From contig CATLUC010000024.1 of the NCBI GenBank assembly GCA_950059165.1, positions 10,978 to 17,327 of the forward strand: a stretch of 6,350 bases of DNA, read 5' to 3'. The stretch comes from an uncultured Clostridium sp. (lineage in GTDB: Bacteria > Bacillota > Clostridia > TANB77 > CAG-508). Shown here one piece after another: positions 1 through 4,445 of the stretch. Position numbers and translations under genes: made by a program. The stretch's first letter is position 1; every line of letters begins with the position of its first letter. The notes beneath the pieces were generated by a model. The model did not search any database. It was given only the letters and a program-made list of their open reading frames with translations, and was not told the DNA's origin.

Positions 1-2
1 GC

Positions 3-98
3 ATCATAAAATTCATAGATTCTCAAAGCTTAAAAGAAAAAGAAGAAAGATTTTTTGAATTGTTAAAAAAATATAAAGATGGGAGAGATACAATATGA
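3..98 (+). CDS. 3' end of an unidentified gene (partial)
   Basis: An open frame enters from the left edge and ends at TGA 96-98, giving the last 31 residues of a longer protein. The visible tail is charged and probably helical (Lys/Glu-rich, with FFELLKKYKDG near the end) and matches no family I recognise. Its stop overlaps the start of the next gene as ATGA (ATG 95-97, TGA 96-98). That arrangement is typical of translationally coupled genes, so the two are probably in one operon and may work together. Without the upstream sequence nothing can be said about function. The overlap is the main reason to believe the frame is real. Confidence 0.6.
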   Translation: MIKFIDSQSLKEKEERFFELLKKYKDGRDTI

Positions 99-298
99 AA
101 AACAAAGGAGAAAGAGGTTCTGTTACTTTATTTGTACTTGTAATATGTATGTTTGTTACTGTTATGCTTAGTGCATATATGATAAATATGCAAGATAAAA
201 AACAAGCACAAGAAAGAGAAATCGAAAGAATAACTGAAAGCTATAATCAAAACGAACAACAAATGGAAGAAATATATAACAGAGCATTAAAAAAGTAG
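95..298 (+). CDS. small single-pass membrane protein, pilin-like N-terminus
   Basis: A 67-residue protein. ATG at 95 is preceded by GGGAGAG (81-87) at suitable spacing. Residues 1-8 are basic and polar (KNKGERG) and residues 9-31 form one hydrophobic segment (SVTLFVLVICMF onward). The rest, about 33-67, is a charged helix rich in Glu, Gln and Lys that could form a coiled coil. A short basic leader ending in Gly just before a hydrophobic stretch recalls type IV prepilin and TadE-like proteins. The Glu usually found five residues after the cleavage site is missing, so the pilin assignment is inference. It could equally be an anchored assembly or secretion factor. It overlaps the upstream gene by 4 bases. 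Its TAG stop (296-298) is the first three bases of a 41-bp repeat. Confidence 0.65.
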   Translation: MKNKGERGSVTLFVLVICMFVTVMLSAYMINMQDKKQAQEREIERITESYNQNEQQMEEIYNRALKK

Positions 299-336
299 GA
301 TTTGGGTAGGATTTGGGGACGGCCCCAGAATCCTAT
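296..336 (+). repeat. 41-bp hairpin repeat, copy 1
   Basis: The unit begins with TAGGATTTGGG (296-306), which is immediately repeated as the left arm of a hairpin. The hairpin is TAGGATT plus GGGG (307-318), loop ACGG (319-322), then CCCC and AATCCTA (323-335). It is identical over 41 bases to copy 3 (1952-1992, opposite strand) and differs from copy 2 (1688-1728) at one base (G328 versus A). The first three bases are the stop codon of the pilin-like gene. No T-run follows the hairpin here, so it is a poor terminator and transcription may continue into the acetyltransferase. GTAG lies at the foot of the stem (306-309), as in REP elements. No transposase is present, so the mobile class is unproven. 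Confidence 0.9.
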
Positions 337-348
337 ATGAATTTTGTC

Positions 349-355
349 AGAGGAG
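349..355 (+). promoter_or_regulatory. ribosome binding site that sets the acetyltransferase start
   Basis: AGAGGAG lies 8 bases before ATG 364. Neither of the upstream in-frame candidates, TTG 313 and ATG 337, has a purine-rich site at a proper distance, and TTG 313 lies inside the 41-bp repeat. This argues for 364 as the true start. Confidence 0.8.
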
Positions 356-363
356 AAAAATTC

Positions 364-798
364 ATGGAAAGAAATGAAGTAGTAAAAGAAATAGAAGAAA
401 GAGACTTTGAACAGTTATTAAAATTATACAGAGATGTTTTTAACAAAAATTTAGACAAAGAAGAGTATAAAAAGTCTTTAGAAAAAATCAAAGATAGGGA
501 CATTTTTATATTAGGATATTATATAAATGACAAAATAGTAGGAACGCTAACAGTTTGTATCCTTGATATACCAACAGGAAAAGAAGCGATGATATGGGAT
601 TTTTTAGTAGAGGAAAAACATAGAAGAAGAGGAATTGGAACTAAATTGATGGAAGAGGCAGAAAGATTAGTAAAAGAAAAAATGGAAAAGGGCAAAATAT
701 GGCTATTTAGTAGATTTTCTAGGTTTCCTGCACATGAATTATACAGAAAATTAGGATATGATGAAAATAGAGATAAAGCATTTGTGAAAATATTATAG
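364..798 (+). CDS. GNAT-family N-acetyltransferase
   Basis: A 144-residue cytoplasmic enzyme of the GNAT superfamily, which moves an acetyl group from acetyl-CoA to an amine on a small molecule or protein. The acetyl-CoA binding motif A is clear at about residues 80-97: a beta strand (WDFLVEE), then RRRGIGTKL, the Q/R-x-x-G-x-G/A pyrophosphate loop and its helix. Motif B is at about 112-132, ending in AHELYRKLGY, where the Tyr is in the usual position of the catalytic acid. The length is normal for a single-domain GNAT and nothing looks truncated. The substrate cannot be read from sequence. The start at 364 is chosen from the AGAGGAG site. It follows repeat copy 1 and is 19 bases from the transporter gene, so the two are probably co-transcribed. 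Confidence 0.9.
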   Translation: MERNEVVKEIEERDFEQLLKLYRDVFNKNLDKEEYKKSLEKIKDRDIFILGYYINDKIVGTLTVCILDIPTGKEAMIWDFLVEEKHRRRGIGTKLMEEAERLVKEKMEKGKIWLFSRFSRFPAHELYRKLGYDENRDKAFVKIL

Positions 799-817
799 TA
801 ATAAAGGGAGCAAAAAA

Positions 818-1690
818 ATGTGGTTATATTGGTGTATTTTGTCAACTGTTGTTAATGGATTTACAGCAATAGCAATGAAAAAGTGTTCAAATAATGAACC
901 TAAAAGAATAGCAATTATGGGGCTTATTTCGTATCATTCAATTATGCTAATTACAAGCCTAATTATATGCCCATCATTTATAATAAAATTAAATTTGTTA
1001 GATATTGCAAAAATGTTGCCAGGAGTTATTTTGCAATCTATTGGATTTTATTGTTTTATTGCATCTACTAAATACGGAAAAGTGGCTATTACTACATCTA
1101 TACAAAAAGCAAAAGTAGTTGTTACATTTTTATTAGGAATTATTATTTTAAGAGAAGATTGTACAATGTTGCAAGTGGTGGTTTCAGCAATTTTAGTGAT
1201 TTTATCTATATTAGTAGCAAAAGGAAAAGAAAAAAGTTCGACGGAAATAGACAAAAATGCACAAAGAAAAGCGATTTTATTTTCTTATGGATTTTTGCTA
1301 TTTAATGGAACCTCTAATTTTTTAAATAAGATATATGTTACACATTTTGAAAATCCTTTATATGTTATTTTTAATTATGCTGTAATAATTATTATTGGTG
1401 TGCTGTTATATTGCCTAATAACAAAAAATTGGGATTATATTGATATTAGAAAAATGAATAACAAAAAATATTTTATAATGCAATCTTTGTTAGATTCTTC
1501 ATCATCAATATTTAATAGGTTTTCAATGCTAGATGGCAATATTTCTGTTATTTCAGTTATAGAAACAAGTGGTATCGTGGTGACGATTTTAGCTTCGAGA
1601 TTTATTTTAAAAGAGAAAGTTACTTGGAGAAAATATCTTATGATTGCAGGAATTATTGTATGTACAACAATTTTGGCTGTAATAAAATAG
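818..1690 (+). CDS. EamA/DMT-family membrane transporter
   Basis: A 290-residue integral membrane protein with about ten hydrophobic segments: near residues 3-20, 32-51, 64-83, 89-111, 117-134, 152-170, 180-201, 217-238, 242-264 and 273-289. They form two five-helix halves, each ending with the EamA pattern of a helix closed by an acidic/basic turn and then another helix (GIIILRED near 107-114, RFILKEK near 261-267). This is the drug/metabolite transporter fold, which carries small metabolites, amino acids or drugs across the cytoplasmic membrane. The substrate cannot be predicted. GGGAG (806-810) precedes ATG 818. The gene pairs with the acetyltransferase upstream, and an acetylate-and-export role for the pair is only a guess. 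Its TAG stop (1688-1690) is the start of repeat copy 2, which resembles a terminator. Confidence 0.88.
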   Translation: MWLYWCILSTVVNGFTAIAMKKCSNNEPKRIAIMGLISYHSIMLITSLIICPSFIIKLNLLDIAKMLPGVILQSIGFYCFIASTKYGKVAITTSIQKAKVVVTFLLGIIILREDCTMLQVVVSAILVILSILVAKGKEKSSTEIDKNAQRKAILFSYGFLLFNGTSNFLNKIYVTHFENPLYVIFNYAVIIIIGVLLYCLITKNWDYIDIRKMNNKKYFIMQSLLDSSSSIFNRFSMLDGNISVISVIETSGIVVTILASRFILKEKVTWRKYLMIAGIIVCTTILAVIK

Positions 1691-1728
1691 GATTTGGGTA
1701 GGATTTGGGGACGGCCCCAAAATCCTAT
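1688..1728 (+). repeat. 41-bp hairpin repeat, copy 2
   Basis: Same 41-bp unit and orientation as copy 1, with a single difference (A1720 instead of G). That change lengthens the pairing to TAGGATTT/AAATCCTA beneath GGGG/CCCC with loop ACGG. The first three bases are the stop codon of the transporter gene. With copy 3 it forms an inverted pair bounding the noncoding stretch 1688-1992. With copy 1 it forms a direct pair around the two-gene cassette. Confidence 0.9.
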
Positions 1729-1732
1729 TTTT
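1699..1732 (+). terminator. intrinsic terminator formed by repeat copy 2
   Basis: The hairpin has arms TAGGATTT and GGGG (1699-1710), tetraloop ACGG, then CCCC, one unpaired A, and AAATCCTA (1715-1727). It is followed directly by five T (1728-1732). A GC-rich stem top and T-run immediately after a stop codon fit Rho-independent termination of the acetyltransferase-transporter transcript. Confidence 0.7.
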
Positions 1733-1735
1733 ATG

Positions 1736-1797
1736 TTATAGGAAAGTTCTATTAATAGATAAATATTTAATTATATATTCTATAAACTTTCCTATAA
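1736..1797. repeat. 62-bp foldback element with 13-bp perfect inverted repeats
   Basis: TTATAGGAAAGTT (1736-1748) is matched exactly by its reverse complement AACTTTCCTATAA (1785-1797). The interior is almost pure A+T and partly self-complementary (TAAATATTTA, 1760-1769). Perfect termini with an AT-rich core and no coding capacity resemble a tiny MITE. The + strand right arm lacks a following T-run, so I do not call it a terminator. It lies between convergent repeat copies 2 and 3. Confidence 0.65.
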
Positions 1798-1817
1798 TAT
1801 AAATCATTGTACTTAGA

Positions 1818-1908
1818 ATTTGCTAAAGCAAATTTAGCATGCGAACAAAGACGAGGCATGAAGGGTAATCTAAAAGGTCAAGATTTTTTAATCATGCCTC
1901 TTTTGTTC
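1818..1908. other. noncoding stretch with a long stem-loop, possible structured RNA or terminator
   Basis: First comes a small hairpin, TGCTAAA (1821-1827)/TTTAGCA (1833-1839), which overlaps an alternative pairing ATTTGCT (1818-1824)/AGCAAAT (1827-1833). A long stem follows: GAACAAA (1843-1849) with TTTGTTC (1902-1908), then after a bulge GAGGCATGA (1853-1861) with TCATGCCTC (1892-1900), then inner AATCT (1867-1871) with AGATT (1881-1885) and loop AAAAGGTCA. Mutually exclusive hairpins plus a long stem are RNA-like. The inner GC-rich stem is followed on + by TTTTGTT, so a terminator is the simpler reading. I do not recognise a named RNA family. No convincing ORF lies here. Confidence 0.5.
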
Positions 1909-1934
1909 TGTTATAATCATAATGATTTTTTAAT

Positions 1935-1981
1935 ATATAAAAAACAAAACAATAGGATTCTGGGGCCGTCCCCAAATCCTA
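1935..1981 (-). terminator. intrinsic terminator formed by repeat copy 3
   Basis: Read on the - strand, the hairpin of copy 3 (arms at 1981-1970 and 1965-1953 around the ACGG loop) is followed by a T-rich tract (complement of 1952-1935, mostly T broken by single G). It lies just after the stop of the - strand gene and would end that transcript. With the copy 2 terminator it separates two convergent transcription units. Confidence 0.6.
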
Positions 1982-1992
1982 CCCAAATCCTA
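1952..1992 (-). repeat. 41-bp hairpin repeat, copy 3 (inverted)
   Basis: On the - strand this is identical over 41 bases to copy 1, including the doubled TAGGATTTGGG (1992-1982 then from 1981) and the GGGGACGGCCCC hairpin top. Its first three bases, read on -, are the TAG stop of the - strand gene (1992-1990). Confidence 0.9.
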
Positions 1993-2418
1993 TAAATATT
2001 TTTTTAGTTGTTCTACTGTATTTTCTTGAAACCCAACAAATTCAGTTAAGATATTTTTTACTTGTTTTTCTGTATTTGGATTATGGTTTAGCAATTTAAC
2101 ACCTTTAATAATGCCCATATTTGTGCCTTGTAGCATCATTTCTGCAATTTTAGAAGTGCTTTTGTCATCCATAGTGTTAAATTCAACACTCATCCAACCC
2201 ATAGCTTTTTGCATTGGGTTCAATTCTTTTGGAAAATCATCATATTTTGATAATTCATTATTAACTTTGTTTAAAATATCATTATATTTATCATATTGAA
2301 ATTTTAAATCTTGTCTAAAATTATCGTCTTGAACTTTTTCAGAAACATTGGAAATAGAATCCATTCCCATTTTAATTCCTTTGTTAATTTCATTTAAAAT
2401 ATATCCTGGACTATCCAT
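1990..2418 (-). CDS. small all-helical protein of unknown function
   Basis: A 142-residue soluble protein with no signal peptide or membrane segment. It is predicted all-helical, with long amphipathic stretches at about residues 5-30, 33-58, 66-105 (Met-rich: NPMQKAMGWM, IAEMMLQGTNMG) and 116-142. That outline suggests a four-helix bundle of the ferritin-like type. I recall similar uncharacterised proteins in Clostridia but no named function, and I do not see the paired Glu/His metal ligands of true ferritins. The start is MDSPG at 2418, set by a strong AAAGGAGG site. An in-frame ATG 39 bases earlier has no comparable site. It is transcribed divergently from the heat-shock operon, so a stress role is possible but unproven. 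It stops at a TAG inside repeat copy 3. Confidence 0.8.
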   Translation of the reverse strand: MDSPGYILNEINKGIKMGMDSISNVSEKVQDDNFRQDLKFQYDKYNDILNKVNNELSKYDDFPKELNPMQKAMGWMSVEFNTMDDKSTSKIAEMMLQGTNMGIIKGVKLLNHNPNTEKQVKNILTEFVGFQENTVEQLKKYL

Positions 2419-2425
2419 TTTTAAA

Positions 2426-2434
2426 TCCTCCTTT
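2426..2434 (-). promoter_or_regulatory. strong ribosome binding site for the - strand helical protein
   Basis: On the - strand AAAGGAGGA lies 7 bases before ATG 2418. It decides that start over the in-frame ATG at 2457. Confidence 0.85.
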
Positions 2435-2492
2435 GGTTTTTCTTTTAATATAACCATAAAAGATAAAAATATTCTTTAATTTTTTGATTTTT

Positions 2493-2521
2493 ATGTTAAA
2501 ATGTATTTGCTATTGTATCAA
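2493..2521 (-). promoter_or_regulatory. putative sigma-A promoter of the - strand gene
   Basis: On the - strand the -35 is TTGATA (2521-2516) and the -10 is TAACAT (2498-2493), 17 bases apart. They match the consensus at five and four of six positions. Initiation near 2486 would give a leader of about 70 bases. The promoter lies back to back with the hrcA promoter. Confidence 0.5.
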
Positions 2522-2548
2522 CTGTTCACAAAAAATTCACAATAAAAA

Positions 2549-2575
2549 TTAGCACTTTCTCTTGACAAGTGCTAA
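2549..2575. promoter_or_regulatory. CIRCE operator 1 (HrcA binding site)
   Basis: TTAGCACTT, nine bases, then AAGTGCTAA: a perfect inverted repeat with the exact 9-N9-9 CIRCE geometry. It differs from the usual TTAGCACTC/GAGTGCTAA only at the innermost pair, changed symmetrically. The -35 hexamer TTGACA (2562-2567) lies inside it, so bound HrcA would block RNA polymerase. Confidence 0.93.
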
Positions 2576-2588
2576 AAACGGGTATAAT
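2562..2588 (+). promoter_or_regulatory. sigma-A promoter of the hrcA-grpE-dnaK operon
   Basis: The -35 is TTGACA (2562-2567) and the -10 is TATAAT (2583-2588). Both are perfect consensus, with a short 15-base spacer. Start of transcription is expected near 2595. The promoter is embedded in CIRCE 1 and followed by CIRCE 2, consistent with HrcA-repressed heat-shock control. The short spacer may lower basal strength. Confidence 0.8.
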
Positions 2589-2598
2589 ATATAAGAAG

Positions 2599-2625
2599 TT
2601 AGCAATCAAATCAAAAGAGTGCTAA
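2599..2625. promoter_or_regulatory. CIRCE operator 2 (HrcA binding site)
   Basis: TTAGCAATC, nine bases, then GAGTGCTAA: CIRCE with one mismatch to consensus in the left arm. It lies just past the expected transcription start, about 50 bases centre to centre from CIRCE 1. It would be transcribed as a leader hairpin immediately before the hrcA ribosome binding site. Confidence 0.92.
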
Positions 2626-2639
2626 AAGAGGTGAAAAAT

Positions 2640-3645
2640 TTGTTAGATGAAAGAAAAAAGAAAGTCTTACAAGCCATTGTAGAAGAATATATAAGCACTG
2701 CAGAGCCAGTAAGTTCAAATGCACTAACCGAAAATCATGGATTACAATGCAGTAGTGCAACCATTAGAAACGAGATGTCAGAGCTAGAAAAAAATGGTTT
2801 TTTAGATAAAACTCATACCTCAAGTGGAAGAATACCATCAGCCAAAGGATATAGATACTATGTAGATGAACTTATAAATGACAATGACATAAGCCTAGAA
2901 GAAATCAAATACATTAGTTCTAAACTAGAAACAAAAGTAAATGAAATAGAAGACTTAACCAAAATAACAGCAAACACCATATCAGAGGTAACACATTATA
3001 CAACAGTATCAATAGGTCCAAAAACCAAAACACAATTAATTGAAGAAATAAAATTTGTATTACTAGGTACAAGAATGATGATGGCAGTTATTTTAACAGA
3101 CAGCCGGTCTAATTAAAGAAACAATCATAAAATTTGATGAAGACATCAGTGAAAAACAAGTAGAAACAATGAACTATATGTTTAACAACAAACTAAAAAA
3201 TCAACCAATCGAAACAATAGATAGACCTTTAGAAGAATATTTATATGATGAAATGACTTATAGTGTTAATGTTATAAAACCTATTATAGAGCAAATAAAA
3301 AAAGTATTAGAAGAAGACAATAAAATATATTTAGAGGGAACTAATAAATCTTTTGATTTACCAGAATTTAACAGTCTAGAAGTAGCTAAAAATTTTGTAA
3401 ACATATTAGACACAAAAGAGTTAGTAGCAGATATGTTAAACACAGGGTTTGCCGAAGATATTAATGTCTATATAGGAGAAGAAAACGAAAAACAAGAATT
3501 AAAAGATTTTAGTGTAGTCACATTCAAGCATAAAGTAAATGGCAAAGAATTAGGAACAATTGGAATTATTGGACCAAAAAGAATGGATTATTCAAAAGTA
3601 ATATCTGTTATGAAATATATTAACAAAAAGTTAAATGACAACTAA
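2640..3645 (+). pseudogene. hrcA: heat-inducible transcription repressor HrcA, split by a one-base frameshift
   Basis: HrcA is a dimeric repressor that binds CIRCE and loses activity under heat stress; folding by GroEL keeps it active. The start is TTG 2640 (MLDERKKKVLQ, the normal family N-terminus), with AGAGGTG at 2627-2633. Earlier GTG codons at 2619 and 2631 lie in CIRCE 2 and in the ribosome binding site. Residues 1-76 form the winged helix, with SSATIRNEMSELE and HTSSGRIPSAKGYRYYVD. After residue 155 (ILTDS) the frame runs into a stop at 3114-3116. Dropping one C of the CC at 3104-3105 restores GLIKETIIKFDED onward to 3645, including the C-terminal GTIGIIGPKRMDYSKVI motif. The repaired protein has 334 residues, normal for HrcA. 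The downstream part has no ribosome binding site of its own. Either a real mutation or a sequencing error. Confidence 0.92.
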
Positions 3646-3647
3646 AA

Positions 3648-3692
3648 ATGTTTTACTTGAATTGATATTACAATTAGATTTTAATAAAACAT
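3648..3692 (+). other. weak hairpin between hrcA and grpE
   Basis: ATGTTTTA (3648-3655) pairs with TAAAACAT (3685-3692), with an inner AATTG/CAATT pairing. It is AT-rich and not followed by a T-run, so it is unlikely to terminate. It could be a minor mRNA processing or stability structure. The rest of the hrcA-grpE gap shows only the grpE ribosome binding site AAGGAGGA (3723-3730). Confidence 0.35.
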
Positions 3693-3734
3693 GAATATGT
3701 TATAGAAAAACTAATTTATTTTAAGGAGGAACTA

Positions 3735-4232
3735 ATGGAAGAGGAAAATAAAGAAAAATTAGAAGAAGTGGAAGAAACTACAAATAACGAAAATTGCAAA
3801 GATGTAGTACCAAAACAAGATTTTGAAGAATTAGAAGATAGATACAAAAGGATTTTAGCAGAGTTCGAGAACTTCAAAAAAAGAAGCAGTAAAGAAAGAG
3901 ATGGACTATATAATTCAATTCTTTCAGATGTTGTAGAAGTTATTTTACCAGTATTGGATAATTTAGAAAATGCAGTTAAGGTTCAAACAGGCGATGAAGA
4001 GTATAAAAAAGGAATAGAACTTGTGCTAAAGCAATTTCAAGATGTTTTGAAGTCTAAAGGAGTAGAAGAAATAAAAACTGTTGGAGAGACCTTTGACCCT
4101 GAACTTCACGAGGCTGTTAGTAGTATTCAAGATGATACAAAGGGCGAAAAGGAAATAGTGCAAGAATATAGAAAAGGCTATAAAATAGGTTCAAGAGTTG
4201 TACGTCATTCTATGGTTGTAGTCGCAAACTAA
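3735..4232 (+). CDS. grpE: GrpE, nucleotide exchange factor of DnaK
   Basis: A 165-residue cytoplasmic co-chaperone. It dimerises and opens the DnaK nucleotide-binding domain to release ADP. Residues 1-25 are an acidic, variable N-terminus. About 28-60 is the long coiled-coil helix with the family stretch ILAEFENFKKR, and about 62-110 is the four-helix-bundle part (VILPVLDNLENAV). About 118-164 is the C-terminal beta-wing with FDPELHEAV and YRKGYKIGSRVVRHSMVVV, the GrpE signature. Length is at the short end of normal. ATG 3735 follows a strong AAGGAGGA. It is second in the CIRCE-controlled operon, between hrcA and dnaK. Its TAA stop (4230-4232) forms the left tip of a 124-bp foldback. Confidence 0.97.
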   Translation: MEEENKEKLEEVEETTNNENCKDVVPKQDFEELEDRYKRILAEFENFKKRSSKERDGLYNSILSDVVEVILPVLDNLENAVKVQTGDEEYKKGIELVLKQFQDVLKSKGVEEIKTVGETFDPELHEAVSSIQDDTKGEKEIVQEYRKGYKIGSRVVRHSMVVVAN

Positions 4233-4353
4233 ACAAATTATAAGCAGCATCTTACTTCGTTAAACTTCGTAAAAATTTTTTCGATGTACCTCATGTACTA
4301 TCTCAAAAATTTTTACTCGTTTGCCTTGTAATATACTACTTCTAATTTGTTTA
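4230..4353. repeat. 124-bp imperfect palindrome (foldback/MITE-like) between grpE and dnaK
   Basis: The outer arms TAAACAAATTA (4230-4240) and TAATTTGTTTA (4343-4353) are perfect 11-bp inverted repeats. Pairing continues with scattered mismatches (AAGCAGCA against the complement of TACTACTT) to a second perfect block, GTAAAAATTTTT (4269-4280) with AAAAATTTTTAC (4305-4316). It closes at GTAC (4286-4289)/GTAC (4295-4298). The whole element is thus one long hairpin. It has no coding capacity. It looks like a decayed miniature inverted-repeat element or a large mRNA hairpin. The left end overlaps the grpE stop codon. Confidence 0.8.
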
Positions 4354-4392
4354 ATGAAAATGAATGAAAAATAAATAGTTTTTAATTTTAAA

Positions 4393-4420
4393 GATGGCAA
4401 AGTTGGACGGAAAAGCCATC
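4393..4420 (+). other. hairpin in the dnaK leader
   Basis: GATGGC (4393-4398) pairs with GCCATC (4415-4420) around a 16-base loop containing GGACGG (4405-4410). That loop motif is complementary to CCGTCC (4461-4466) in the next hairpin. No T-run follows, so it is not a terminator on +. No clear internal promoter or CIRCE is visible in 4354-4480. Confidence 0.45.
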
Positions 4421-4445
4421 AAGAAAAAATAAAATAGATTTAAAA

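Noticed and set aside
313..363. Upstream extension of the acetyltransferase from TTG 313 or ATG 337
   Set aside because: TTG 313 lies inside the 41-bp repeat and neither codon has a ribosome site. AGAGGAG at 349-355 points to ATG 364, which also gives a normal GNAT N-terminus.
519..1254. - strand ORFs opposite the acetyltransferase and transporter genes
   Set aside because: They are antisense shadows of AT-rich coding sequence, without start signals or family resemblance.
296..1992. CRISPR array
   Set aside because: The three 41-bp units are widely and unevenly spaced, occur in both orientations and sit at gene ends. There are no regular spacers and no cas genes.
1807..1995. 62-codon + strand ORF in the noncoding stretch
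   Set aside because: It starts with TTG without a ribosome binding site, runs through two hairpins and the whole of repeat copy 3, and its composition is not protein-like. It is better explained by the palindromic elements.
2525..2542. CtsR operator
   Set aside because: The direct repeat TTCACAA does not match the GGTCAAA heptad repeat expected for CtsR.
2619..2639. GTG 2619 or GTG 2631 as the hrcA start
   Set aside because: GTG 2619 lies within CIRCE 2 and GTG 2631 within the ribosome site. Known HrcA proteins begin close to the MLDERKK-like residues encoded from TTG 2640.
3169..3645. Separate gene for the second half of hrcA
   Set aside because: It has no ribosome binding site, starts in the middle of the HrcA domain, and joins perfectly to the first half when one C is removed.
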